This document shows positions 37,381 through 45,738 of a DNA stretch of 64,000 bases, piece after piece. Both the position numbers and the translations under genes were made by a program. The stretch comes from Nocardia coubleae NBRC 108252. GTDB taxonomy: Bacteria > Actinomycetota > Actinomycetes > Mycobacteriales > Mycobacteriaceae. The notes beneath the pieces were generated by a model, which was not told where the DNA came from, did no database searches, and saw only the letters and a program-made list of their open reading frames with translations. Positions within the stretch are counted from its first letter, which is position 1. Each line of letters starts with the position of its first letter. Location of the stretch: positions 1,178,001-1,242,000 of the forward strand of contig NZ_BDBD01000011.1 of NCBI RefSeq assembly GCF_001612805.1, written 5' to 3'.

Positions 37381-37803
37381 CTACTTCCGGAAGACCTCCG
37401 ACAGCAGGGCCGACAGCGTCCGGCGTTGTTGCGCGTCGAGCCGCTCGAGACCCGCGCGCGTGCGGTGCATCTTCGCGCGGATCGCGTCGGCGACCTGCTC
37501 ACCCTCCGGGGTGATGACGAGGTTGGTGACGCGCCGATCGGCGGCGCTGGTCTCCCGGCGCACGAGCCCACGCTTCTCGAGCCGGTTGATGATGCCGGTG
37601 ATGTTGGAGGCATCGCAGTACATGGTCTCGGCCAGCCTTCGCATGGCGATGGGCCCATGGCGCAGCACGGTGAGCGTCTTGGCCTGGATCGCGGTGAGCT
37701 GCTCGCCGGCCGCGGCAGCGGTGAAGTCTCCGTAATACACGCCGAGCGACACCGACAACAGCTCTATGAGCTGGTCGGGATCGTCGCGGGGAGGCTCTGA
37801 CAT
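37381..37803 (-). CDS. MarR-family regulator of the adjacent Old Yellow Enzyme gene
   Basis: The 140-residue product has the MarR winged HTH: QAKTLTVLRHGPIAMRRLAE, then TMYCDASNITGIINRLEKRG and LVRRETSAADRRVTNLVIT, about 40-100, flanked by dimerisation helices. It diverges from the flavin oxidoreductase at 37918. The gap contains three related TTGA-N5-TCAA dyads, so it very probably represses that gene and itself, with an electrophile or aromatic ligand as likely inducer (inference). Confidence 0.88.
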   Translation of the reverse strand: MSEPPRDDPDQLIELLSVSLGVYYGDFTAAAAGEQLTAIQAKTLTVLRHGPIAMRRLAETMYCDASNITGIINRLEKRGLVRRETSAADRRVTNLVITPEGEQVADAIRAKMHRTRAGLERLDAQQRRTLSALLSEVFRK

Positions 37804-37826
37804 GGCTCAAGACTAGCGCCAGAAAC

Positions 37827-37839
37827 TTGACGACCTCAA
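37827..37839. promoter_or_regulatory. MarR operator candidate 1
   Basis: TTGA, five bases, TCAA; 24 bases upstream of the marR-type start codon. Confidence 0.55.
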
Positions 37840-37867
37840 ATATCTCCGCCTACGGTGGCGGCATTGC

Positions 37868-37896
37868 TTGAAGTTCTCAACCTTCGACAATCTCAA
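37868..37896. promoter_or_regulatory. MarR operator candidates 2 and 3
   Basis: TTGA-N5-TCAA at 37868-37880 and a weaker TCGA-N5-TCAA at 37884-37896, offset 16 bases, just upstream of the ribosome site of the oxidoreductase gene. Binding here would block its transcription. Confidence 0.55.
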
Positions 37897-37917
37897 GTAA
37901 GTATGTTAGGAGCATTC

Positions 37918-39045
37918 ATGACCGTCACCGTGTCCGACGCCGCCCGTGCGACGCAGGCCCTGTCACGACCCATCACCCTGAACGGCCTGACCGTCCCCAA
38001 CCGGATCGCCATGGCCCCGATGACCCGCATGTTCTCCCCCGGCGGTATCCCCGGTGACGACGTGGCTTCCTACTACGCCCGCCGCGCCGCGGCAGGCGTC
38101 GGCCTGATCGTCACCGAGGGCACCTACGTCGGTCACGAGTCGGCGGGACAGAGCGATCGCGTTCCGCGCTTCCACGGCGAGGCGCAACTGGCCGGGTGGG
38201 CGAAGGTCGCCGCCGACGTGCACGCGGCGGGCGGCACCATCGTCCCGCAGCTGTGGCACATCGGCATGGTGCGCAACCACGGTGAAGCGCCCTACCCCGA
38301 CGCCCCGGCCATGGGCCCCTCCGGCATTCGCGTCGACGGCACCGAGGGCGCGGGCCACGCCATGACCCAGCGCGACCTCGACGACGTGATCGCCGCCTTC
38401 GCCGACGCCGCCGCGGCCGCCGAACGCCTCGGATTCGACGGGGTGGAACTCCACGGCGCCCACGGCTATCTCCTCGATCAGTTCCTGTGGTCACGCACGA
38501 ATCGCCGCACCGACGCCTATGGCGGGGACGCGGTGGCCCGGACCAGGTTCGTCGCCGAGGTGGTGCGGGCCGTGCGCGCCGCCGTCTCGCCGACCTTCCC
38601 GGTGATCCTGCGCTATTCGCAGTGGAAGCAGGACGCCTACGACGGGCGCCTGGCGCAGACACCCCAGGAGCTGGAGGCGATCCTCGCCCCGCTGGCCGAG
38701 GCAGGCGTCGATGTCTTCCATGCCTCGACCCGCCGCTACTGGCTCCCCGAATTCGACGGCTCCGACCTGAATCTGGCCGGCTGGACCAAGAAGCTCACCG
38801 GTAAGCCGGTGATCACCGTCGGCTCGGTCGGCCTCGACGGTGACTTCCTGAACGCCTTCCGCGGGCACGGCGCCGAACTGGGCAGCCTCGACAATCTGCT
38901 CGAACGGATGGAACGCGACGAGGTCGACATGGTCGCCGTGGGACGTGCGCTGCTGCAGGATCCCGAGTGGGCGCGCAAGGTCCTCGACGGACGCTTCGAC
39001 GAGCTGAAGCCCTTCGACCCCGCCGCTCAGAAGACCCTCAGCTGA
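37918..39045 (+). CDS. Old Yellow Enzyme-type NADH:flavin oxidoreductase
   Basis: The 375-residue product is an FMN TIM barrel: LNGLTVPNRIAMAPMTRMFS at the N-terminus, PQLWHIG (about 110-116), the substrate-binding GVELHGAHGYLLDQFLWSRT with family-typical histidines, and the phosphate-binding KPVITVGSVGLDGDF and VAVGRALLQDPEWARKV near the C-terminus. Such ene-reductases reduce activated alkenes, quinones or nitro compounds with NAD(P)H. TTAGGAG precedes ATG 37918. Divergent MarR control suggests induction by a reactive substrate. Confidence 0.9.
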   Translation: MTVTVSDAARATQALSRPITLNGLTVPNRIAMAPMTRMFSPGGIPGDDVASYYARRAAAGVGLIVTEGTYVGHESAGQSDRVPRFHGEAQLAGWAKVAADVHAAGGTIVPQLWHIGMVRNHGEAPYPDAPAMGPSGIRVDGTEGAGHAMTQRDLDDVIAAFADAAAAAERLGFDGVELHGAHGYLLDQFLWSRTNRRTDAYGGDAVARTRFVAEVVRAVRAAVSPTFPVILRYSQWKQDAYDGRLAQTPQELEAILAPLAEAGVDVFHASTRRYWLPEFDGSDLNLAGWTKKLTGKPVITVGSVGLDGDFLNAFRGHGAELGSLDNLLERMERDEVDMVAVGRALLQDPEWARKVLDGRFDELKPFDPAAQKTLS

Positions 39046-39049
39046 GCGG

Positions 39050-41434
39050 TCACAGCACCTGCGCCAGGTAGGGGGCGGTTCGGCTGTCCGGCGCGGCCGC
39101 GACGTGTTTCGGGGTGCCCTCGGCGACGATCCGGCCGCCGCGGGCGCCGCCGTCGGGGCCCATGTCGATCACGTGATCGGACTGCCCGACAGCGATCATG
39201 TCGTGTTCGGCGACCACCACGGTCGCGCCGGAGTCGACGAGCGAATCGAGTTGGGCGAGCAGCACTTCGGTGTCGGCGGGGTGCAGCCCGGTGGTCGGCT
39301 CGTCCAGCAGGTACAGCGTGCCCGCGCGGCGGGTGCGTTGCAGTTCGGTGGCCAGCTTCACCCGTTGGGCTTCGCCACCGGACAGTTCTGTGGCGGGCTG
39401 GCCGAGCCGCAAGTAGCCGAGCCCGACATCGAGGAGCGTGTGGAGTGCGCGGTGCACCGCGGGCACGTCGGCGAAGAACGGTTCGGCCTGTTCGACGGTC
39501 ATGTCGAGTACCCCGGCGATCGTCGTGTCCCGGTAGGTGATCTCGAGGGTTTCGGGGTTGTAGCGGGCGCCGTGGCAGTCCGGGCACGGGGTGTAGGTAC
39601 TGGGCAGGAAGAGCAGTTCCACGGTGATGTATCCCTCGCCCTGACAGGTGGGGCAGCGTCCTTCGGCTACGTTGAAGGAGAAGCGGCCGATCCCGTAACC
39701 GCGCGCCCGCGCCGCGGGGGTATCGGCGAAAAGGGCTCGGACAGTGTCGAACAGGCCGGTGTAGGTGGCCAGGTTCGAACGCGGAGTGCGCCCGATCGGC
39801 GCCTGATCCACCTCGACCACCCGGTTTACCACCGGGTCAGCTTCGGCGCCCGCCGAAATCGCCCGCAGCAGACTGGTTTTGCCCGCACCCGACACCCCGG
39901 TCACGGCGGTGAAGACCCCGAGCGGCAGGTCGACGTCGACTCCGCGCACGTTGTTGATCTCGATCCCACGCAACTGCAGCGTGCCGGTGCGCACGCGTGG
40001 CACCCGCGGTTCGCGCGACACCTCGTCGAACAGGTAGCGCCGGGTCACCGAATCGGGCACCGCACGCAGACCGGCCACCGCTCCGCTGTAGAGCACCCGT
40101 CCCCCGTTGACGCCGGCTCCCGGACCGACGTCGATCACCCAGTCGGCGTGGCGCACCACATCCATGTCGTGTTCGACGAGAAGGACACTGTTGCCGGACT
40201 TTTCGAGTCTGCGCAGGACGGTCGTGAGCGCGGCGGTGTCGGCGGGGTGCAGCCCGGCCGAGGGTTCGTCCAGCACGTAGACGACACCGAACAGCCCCGA
40301 CCGCAACTGCCCCGCCAACCGCAGGCGCTGCAGTTCGCCACCGGAGAGTGTCGGGCTTTCCCGGTCGATGCCGAGGTAGCCGAGGCCGAGTTCGATCAGC
40401 ACATCCAGCCGGGACGTGAGGTCCTGGGTGAGGACGGCCACCGCGCCGGTGCCGGTGGTGTAGGGCCGTAGCACCTCGGCCAGTTCGTGCAACGGCAGTT
40501 CACCGAGTTCGGCGATGTTGTAACCGGCGAAGGTCACCGCCAGCGATTCGGGCTTGAGCCGGTGTCCATGGCACAGCGGGCACACGGTGGTGTGCAGGAA
40601 TTCCGCGGCCTTGGCGCGGGTCTTCTCGCTCTTGGATTCGGCGTGGGCTCTGAGCAGCAGCCTGCGGGCGCTGCTGAAGGTGCCCTGGTAGGGGCGATGG
40701 ATGCGGTGGGCCTCGCGCTCGGGATGCACGGTGACGACGGGTTGTTCGTCGCTGAACAGGATCCACTCACGCTCGGCCGCATCGAGTTCGCGCCAGGGGC
40801 GGTCGATGTCGTAACCCAGCGCGGCGACCACATCGCGCAGATTCTTGCCCTGCCAGGCGCCGGGCCACGACGCGATCGCCCCCGCCCTGATGCTCAGCGA
40901 CGGGTCGGGCACCATCGATTCCTCGGTGGCTTCGTGGACAACGCCCTGCCCGTGGCAGCGCGGACACGCGCCCTCGACGGTGTTGGGCGAGAAGGCATCC
41001 GAGTACAACCGGTTGGTTCCCGCCGGATAGTGTCCGGGCCCGGTCCGCGCGGGCCCCTCCGGGTAGTCGCCTTCGCGCGACATCAACAGCCGCAGCGTGT
41101 TCGACAGGGCACTCACCGTGCCGACGGTGGACCGGGACGACGGCGTGGACCGGCGCTGGGCCAGCGCCACCGTCGGCGGCATCCCCGAAACCTCGTCCAC
41201 GTCGGGCGCTTCGACCTGATTCAGCAACCGCCGGGCATACGGCGCGACCGACTCCAGGTACCGGCGCTGCGATTCGGCATAGAGCGTCCCGAACGCCAGC
41301 GAGGACTTCCCCGAGCCCGACACACCGGTGAACGCGACCAAGGCATTACGCGGCAGGTCGACATCGACATCGCGCAGATTGTGGACCCGGGCACCACGCA
41401 CCCGAATCGAAGAATCGATCTCGCGCGAATCCAC
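39050..41434 (-). CDS. Short UvrA paralogue (UvrA2-like ABC ATPase)
   Basis: The 794-residue product has two ABC modules. Walker A motifs are GVSGSGKSSLAFGT (near the N-terminus) and GVSGAGKTSLLRAI (second half); signature motifs are LSGGELQRLRLAG and LSGGEAQRVKLAT. CxxC zinc-module remnants read CPRCHGQG, CPLCHGHR, CPTCQGEG and CPDCHGAR. It is about 150 residues shorter than housekeeping UvrA, as in UvrA2/DrrC proteins that lack the UvrB-binding insertion and are linked to drug or DNA-adduct tolerance. GTG 41434 is preferred over 41542 because TAGGGT stands 8 bases ahead and the conserved part begins there. It converges on the oxidoreductase gene with 4 bases between. Confidence 0.88.
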   Translation of the reverse strand: MDSREIDSSIRVRGARVHNLRDVDVDLPRNALVAFTGVSGSGKSSLAFGTLYAESQRRYLESVAPYARRLLNQVEAPDVDEVSGMPPTVALAQRRSTPSSRSTVGTVSALSNTLRLLMSREGDYPEGPARTGPGHYPAGTNRLYSDAFSPNTVEGACPRCHGQGVVHEATEESMVPDPSLSIRAGAIASWPGAWQGKNLRDVVAALGYDIDRPWRELDAAEREWILFSDEQPVVTVHPEREAHRIHRPYQGTFSSARRLLLRAHAESKSEKTRAKAAEFLHTTVCPLCHGHRLKPESLAVTFAGYNIAELGELPLHELAEVLRPYTTGTGAVAVLTQDLTSRLDVLIELGLGYLGIDRESPTLSGGELQRLRLAGQLRSGLFGVVYVLDEPSAGLHPADTAALTTVLRRLEKSGNSVLLVEHDMDVVRHADWVIDVGPGAGVNGGRVLYSGAVAGLRAVPDSVTRRYLFDEVSREPRVPRVRTGTLQLRGIEINNVRGVDVDLPLGVFTAVTGVSGAGKTSLLRAISAGAEADPVVNRVVEVDQAPIGRTPRSNLATYTGLFDTVRALFADTPAARARGYGIGRFSFNVAEGRCPTCQGEGYITVELLFLPSTYTPCPDCHGARYNPETLEITYRDTTIAGVLDMTVEQAEPFFADVPAVHRALHTLLDVGLGYLRLGQPATELSGGEAQRVKLATELQRTRRAGTLYLLDEPTTGLHPADTEVLLAQLDSLVDSGATVVVAEHDMIAVGQSDHVIDMGPDGGARGGRIVAEGTPKHVAAAPDSRTAPYLAQVL

Positions 41435-41442
41435 GGCTATCG

Positions 41443-41448
41443 ACCCTA
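41443..41448 (-). promoter_or_regulatory. -10 element TAGGGT of the uvrA-like gene
   Basis: On the minus strand TAGGGT is followed by eight bases and GTG 41434, so the transcript is leaderless or nearly so. Confidence 0.35.
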
Positions 41449-41540
41449 CTCCCCGCGATGCGTTGCTACCGCCGTTGCCGGGGCGCCCGCTATACAGTGA
41501 CCGGCAGCTTCCGCCTACATCGACCGGCGAAAGAGGGCAC

Positions 41541-41906
41541 ATGACGAAGTCTCGGAATGTTCGCGTGCGCAGGATCTACGAAGACCCCGAACCGGCCGAC
41601 GGCCGACGCGTCCTCGTCGACCGGCTGTGGCCGCGCGGCATCAGCAAGGAACGAGCCGACCTGGCCGCCTGGTGCAAGGACGTCGCACCGTCGACCGAAC
41701 TGCGCAAGTGGTACCACCACACACCGGAGAAGTTCGACGAGTTCACGCGCAGATACCGAGCCGAACTCGAGCAGCCGCCACAGGCTGCCGCCCTCGCCGA
41801 ACTGCGTGAGATGGCGAAAAGCGGTCCGCTGACCCTGCTGACCGCGTCCCGCCTCGTCGACATGAGCGAGGCGACGGTGCTCGCCGACATCCTCGACGGG
41901 AAGTAG
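41541..41906 (+). CDS. DUF488-family protein
   Basis: The 121-residue product matches the short DUF488 (YeaO-like) family: VRVRRIYEDPEPADGRRVLV, then DRLWPRGISKERADLAAWCK, ELRKWYHHTPEKFDEFTRRY and LTLLTASRLVDMSEATVL. The biochemical role is unknown. GAAAGAGG precedes ATG 41541, with a possible -10 TACAGT near 41495. It is divergent from the UvrA-like gene with a 106-base gap. Confidence 0.85.
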   Translation: MTKSRNVRVRRIYEDPEPADGRRVLVDRLWPRGISKERADLAAWCKDVAPSTELRKWYHHTPEKFDEFTRRYRAELEQPPQAAALAELREMAKSGPLTLLTASRLVDMSEATVLADILDGK

Positions 41907-41933
41907 ACCCTGTAACCGGTGCCTCGGATGATA

Positions 41934-41968
41934 AGTCGCGGTTGTCGACCGATCGGAGAGGCGACTTT
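41934..41968. other. Stem-forming inverted repeat before fdhD
   Basis: AAGTCGC (41934-41940) and GCGACTT (41962-41968) pair perfectly, with an inner CGGT/ACCG pair. It lies 28 bases after the DUF488 stop and 74 before fdhD, so a terminator of the first or a 5' regulatory stem of the second are both possible. Confidence 0.4.
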
Positions 41969-42041
41969 GACGCGAATCACCCGGCAGCCTTGACTGTCGG
42001 TGAGCAGTGCCTGCGATCCGACCAGAGAAGCGGAGAACACA

Positions 42042-42893
42042 GTGGGACGAGTGACCGTGCGACGACCTGTGCTGCGCATCAGGGACGGCGTCCGCAGCGA
42101 ACGTCCCGACACCCTGGTGAGCGAGGAACCCCTCGAGATCCGGGTGGGCGGCCGTCCGCTGACCGTGACGATGCGGACGCCGGGAAACGATTTCGACCTC
42201 GCGGCAGGCTTTCTGGTGAGCGAGGGGGTCGTTCGATCGCCGGATCAGATCGCCGGAATCCGCTACTGCGCGGGCGCGACCGCCGAGGGCACCAATACCT
42301 ACAACATCGTGGACGTGGTCCTGGCACCCGGTGTCGCCGCCCCCGACCCGTCGCTGGAACGCAACTTCTACACCACGTCCTCCTGCGGACTGTGCGGCAA
42401 GGCCAGCCTCGACGCGGTGCGCACCGCTGCGACCTGGTCGGTGGCAGACGATCCCGTGCGTTGCCCGCCCGAAGTCCTGTCGACCCTGCCGGACCGGCTT
42501 CGCGACGCACAGAAGGTGTTCGACACCACCGGCGGCTTGCACGCGGCCGGACTGTTCACCGCCGACGGATCGATGCTGTACCTGCGTGAGGACGTCGGCA
42601 GGCACAACGCGGTCGACAAGGTGATCGGCGCCGCCGTGCGGGCCGCACTGCTGCCGTTGCGCGAAACCGTTCTGATGGTGAGCGGACGGGCATCCTTCGA
42701 ACTGGTACAGAAGGCACTCATGGCGGGCATTCCGGTATTGGCGGCGGTATCGGCGCCGTCGTCGCTGGCGGTGGATCTCGCTGCCGACAACGGGTTGACC
42801 CTGGTCGGATTCCTGCGCGGTGATTCGATGAACGTCTACGCCGGTGCGCAGCGACTGGCGACGGACGATCGCCAAGGGCTGCTCACTCGCTGA
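42042..42893 (+). CDS. fdhD: Formate dehydrogenase accessory sulfurtransferase FdhD
   Basis: The 283-residue product carries the FdhD hallmarks: [37 protein letters not shown], the sulfur-carrying [10 protein letters not shown] with C115 and C118, [10 protein letters not shown], and [17 protein letters not shown]. FdhD passes sulfur to the molybdenum cofactor of formate dehydrogenase and is needed for its activity. GTG 42042 follows GCGGAGA. The matching oxidoreductase lies 2.8 kb downstream (45739), with a LysR gene between. Its 3' end overlaps the DUF1345 remnant on the other strand by 11 bases. Confidence 0.93.
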   Translation: MGRVTVRRPVLRIRDGVRSERPDTLVSEEPLEIRVGGRPLTVTMRTPGNDFDLAAGFLVSEGVVRSPDQIAGIRYCAGATAEGTNTYNIVDVVLAPGVAAPDPSLERNFYTTSSCGLCGKASLDAVRTAATWSVADDPVRCPPEVLSTLPDRLRDAQKVFDTTGGLHAAGLFTADGSMLYLREDVGRHNAVDKVIGAAVRAALLPLRETVLMVSGRASFELVQKALMAGIPVLAAVSAPSSLAVDLAADNGLTLVGFLRGDSMNVYAGAQRLATDDRQGLLTR

Positions 42894-43361
42894 CGATACC
42901 GGCGACGAGGTTGATCGTGGTCGCGAGAATGACGGTGCCGAAGGCGTAGGACAGCAGACAGTGGCGGAGCACGATGGAGCGGATCCCCGCCTTCGTGACG
43001 TTGGTGTCGGAGACCTGATAGGTCATGCCGTCGCGGCCGCTATATGGCCTTCGTCGGATCTGCCGAGCACGAGGATGAGGACGATGGCGACGAGCCCGCT
43101 GAGCGCGGCGACGACGACCGACGTCTCCTCGATCAACGGCTGGAAGTCCTCGCGCCGGGCATTGGCTCTGGTCCGCTCGGCATCCATCGGCCAGAGCACT
43201 ACCCAACCGGACACGACGAAAATCGTTGCGGCAGTGGCGATGCCGGTGAGCACACCGAGTGCCGGTTCGCTGCCGATACCGATGACCGCTCCTGCCGCGG
43301 CACCGAGCACGACAGAACCGAGCAGGCGGGTGACCGCCGACAACAGCAACGGACTGCTCAT
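42883..43361 (-). pseudogene. DUF1345 membrane protein gene with an internal out-of-frame deletion
   Basis: The first frame (43361-43023, 112 residues) encodes the N-terminal membrane helices and ends [13 protein letters not shown]. The stop overlaps (ATGA) a second frame (43026-42883, 47 residues) that encodes only the C-terminal end: [20 protein letters not shown], then [20 protein letters not shown]. In intact DUF1345 proteins about 55-65 residues, including a helix and an FAY...GMTYQVSD stretch, join these parts. Loss of that segment with a frame change indicates decay, though two coupled fragments could still be made. It lies after the LysR gene in the same direction. Confidence 0.7.
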
Positions 43362-43408
43362 GGCGGTGCAGCGTACCCAACGGCCCTCGACGATCGCGTG
43401 ATCGTCGG

Positions 43409-44326
43409 TCAGCCCGGTGCCGGCTCGCCGAGCACGGCGTCCAGGTCGGCGGCCCCAGCGGTCGTGACCAGTGCCTTGGCCAGTACCGAGCCTGGCTCCC
43501 CCGCCGCCGTGACCAGCACGATCTCGGCGGAGACCACCGGGTCGTCGAGAGCGAGTACCCGAACTCCGGCGGGCGTGGGCAAGGTGCGCAGCCAGGGTTG
43601 TGGCACGACACACGCCCAGCGACCGGTGCTCACATGCGCGAGCAACGCGACCACGGAATCGGTCTCGATCTGCGGCGTAGCGCGCAGTCCGTGCCCGGCG
43701 AGCGCTTCGTCGAGCAGCTGTCGTCCCCGCATTTCCTTGTGCAGCAGGCACATCGGCATTTCCAGCGCCTCCGCCCAGGTGATCGTTGCGGTGCGTCCCG
43801 CCAGGAGTTCGGTGCCTGCGAGCAGCACGTGCCGTTCGGTGTAGAGCGGGGTGCGGACGAGCCCGTTGGTGTCGACCCCTTGCGCGTAGACGATGCCCGC
43901 GTCGAGTTCGTACCGGCGGATGCGCTCGACGATGTCGAGTGAGCGCAGTTTGGTTTCCAGCCGCACCCGAACCAGCGGATGTTCGACGCAGAACGGGTCG
44001 GTGAGCAGGGCGACGGTGCTCGATGCCGCCGGAATCACGCCGATCCGTAGCTCGCCGGTCAAACCGGTTTGCAGGGCGGCGACTTCGTGTTCGAGCGCGT
44101 CGCGGTCGGCCAGGATCCGCCGGGCCCACAGGACCAGCCGCTCCCCTTCCGGCGTGAGCCCCTCGAAGGCATGGCCCCGCCGGACCAGCGGCACGCCGAG
44201 CTCGTGCTCGAGCTTGCGCAGCGCTTCGGACAGCGCGGGTTGGGATACGTAGCAGGACTTGGCCGCACGGGCGAAGTGACGTTCCCTGGCGAGCGCCACG
44301 AAGTACTCGAGCTGACGGAAGAGCAC
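43409..44326 (-). CDS. LysR-family regulator
   Basis: The 305-residue product has the LysR HTH ([20 protein letters not shown], then [20 protein letters not shown]) and a periplasmic-binding-like effector domain (about 90-295). The start is GTG 44326, six bases after the FUSC stop, so the two genes are co-transcribed. It sits between fdhD and the fdhF-like gene. A CGATA-N9-TATCG dyad in the FUSC/fdhF promoter region fits the T-N11-A rule for LysR sites, so it probably regulates both directions. Confidence 0.9.
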   Translation of the reverse strand: MLFRQLEYFVALARERHFARAAKSCYVSQPALSEALRKLEHELGVPLVRRGHAFEGLTPEGERLVLWARRILADRDALEHEVAALQTGLTGELRIGVIPAASSTVALLTDPFCVEHPLVRVRLETKLRSLDIVERIRRYELDAGIVYAQGVDTNGLVRTPLYTERHVLLAGTELLAGRTATITWAEALEMPMCLLHKEMRGRQLLDEALAGHGLRATPQIETDSVVALLAHVSTGRWACVVPQPWLRTLPTPAGVRVLALDDPVVSAEIVLVTAAGEPGSVLAKALVTTAGAADLDAVLGEPAPG

Positions 44327-44332
44327 GTCTGC

Positions 44333-45445
44333 CTAGTCGTCGTCTCGGACGGCGGCCGTCGCGTGGCGGGCGTGGGCGATCTCGCGCGCGTGCTCGGCGG
44401 GCGCCTTGTCCGGGTACGGTCCCATGACGACAGTATGCGGGGCCGGATCCCGGATCAGCAATGCGACAGCTAATCCCACCGCCACGCCGATCACCGTGTC
44501 GAGCCCGCGCTCGGTCAGCATGGTGAGCGGATCGGTCGGGTCGGCGAGCTCGGTCATCGCCATGATCAGCGGTGTGAAGAAGCCGAGCGCCAGCGCGTAG
44601 TGGCGCGCCATGAACAGCTCGGTCGGATACAGCAGCGCGATGATCGCGAGCCCGAGCACCGCCGGGCTCGGTCCCGGGATCAGCAGCGGTGTCGCCACGA
44701 GCAGACCGAGGAAGGTGCCGATCACCCGGTGCATCCCCCGGGTCAGCCGGTCGCGCGAGGTCGCCGCCGCCAACGGCACGGCCGCACCGGCCATGGCCCA
44801 GTTGGCGTGCCCGACACCGAGCAGCAGACCGATGCCACCGGACAGTGAGATCGCCAGGGCGTAGCGGCCCGCCTGGGTCGTCGAGTCGATGCCGTGGCGG
44901 TGCGGTGGACACCGGCTCGGCACGTCGGTGGCCGTACCGCGCCGCACCCTGCGAGTGGATTCCAGGTATCCGACGGCGACGCACAGGATCGCGGTGCCGG
45001 CGCAGACCAGCAGCGCGGTGACCGGATGACGCTGGGTGTCGGCCACCATCGCGATCGCACCGAAAGCGAAGATCCCGAAGAACGGGCCCTCCGGCCGCAA
45101 CCCGAGCCGGTCGGTGACCGGTGACGCCACCGCGGCGAACACGGCGACGGCCGCGACAAGCACCGCGGGCGGAGCGTGCAGCCGACCGAGCAGAATGCCC
45201 GCCCCGACCGCGCCGACCAGCATCACGGCGGCCTCGCACTGGTGGGCGAGTCGTTGCCTCGGTGCTTCGGCGAACCCGTACATGCCGGTGAAGGAACCGA
45301 ACACCGCGTAGATGAGCAGGTCGGTGCGTCCGGCGGCGACGAGCATCAGACCGGGGATCGCCAAGCCGACGAAGACGCGGGCGGCGGGCAGATGATCGAT
45401 CTCGGTGACGAATCGCCGAAACACCGGGCGCGCCTGGTTCAGCAT
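44333..45445 (-). CDS. FUSC-family membrane protein
   Basis: The 370-residue product has two blocks of membrane helices (about 20-145 and 190-330) separated by a hydrophilic loop. DLLIYAVFGSFTGMYGFAEA and ALAISLSGGIGLLLGVGHAN, then WAMAGAAVPLAAATSRDRLT and HRVIGTFLGLLVATPLL, are typical of the fusaric-acid-resistance-like family. It is shorter than the efflux-associated E. coli members and lacks their long cytosolic domain. ATG 45445 is chosen; GGAGGA lies 12 bases ahead, so TTG 45454 is also possible. It is divergent from the fdhF-like gene and heads an operon with the LysR gene. Confidence 0.8.
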   Translation of the reverse strand: MLNQARPVFRRFVTEIDHLPAARVFVGLAIPGLMLVAAGRTDLLIYAVFGSFTGMYGFAEAPRQRLAHQCEAAVMLVGAVGAGILLGRLHAPPAVLVAAVAVFAAVASPVTDRLGLRPEGPFFGIFAFGAIAMVADTQRHPVTALLVCAGTAILCVAVGYLESTRRVRRGTATDVPSRCPPHRHGIDSTTQAGRYALAISLSGGIGLLLGVGHANWAMAGAAVPLAAATSRDRLTRGMHRVIGTFLGLLVATPLLIPGPSPAVLGLAIIALLYPTELFMARHYALALGFFTPLIMAMTELADPTDPLTMLTERGLDTVIGVAVGLAVALLIRDPAPHTVVMGPYPDKAPAEHAREIAHARHATAAVRDDD

Positions 45446-45579
45446 GGTGCGCAAGATTCCTCCGAGGGTCGGTCGCGGGCATGCCCGTAGGGCCGATGAA
45501 CCACGGTGCATGAATCGTTCGCGAGGCGTCAACAGGCCGAAATCGGGCACATCGAACGAATTCGTGGCGTACGCGGCAG

Positions 45580-45598
45580 CGATAAGCCACACCTATCG
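45580..45598. promoter_or_regulatory. LysR-type dyad CGATA-N9-TATCG in the FUSC/fdhF gap
   Basis: The 5-bp arms are exact inverted repeats with nine bases between, matching the T-N11-A core of LysR sites. A second dyad, ACGAATTCGT, lies at 45556-45565. The gap (45446-45738) holds nothing else I recognise. Confidence 0.5.
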
Positions 45599-45738
45599 AG
45601 CAGTCGGAAGTCGGTCTTGGCCATGGCCGCCCGCGACGGCGACGATAGTGACGGCCCGCCTACCTCGAATCGTGGCTCCCCGGGGAGAGAATTCCGGCGG
45701 ACGGGAAGACCGGCTTCGAAATCGTCGAAGGGACTGTC

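Noticed and set aside
41934-41968. Molybdenum-cofactor riboswitch ahead of fdhD
   Set aside because: The region is too short and lacks the multi-stem architecture; only one long-range stem is visible.
43023-45590. 855-codon minus-strand open frame
   Set aside because: It runs through the LysR and FUSC genes in another frame. Only its last 112 codons (from 43361) encode real DUF1345 sequence.
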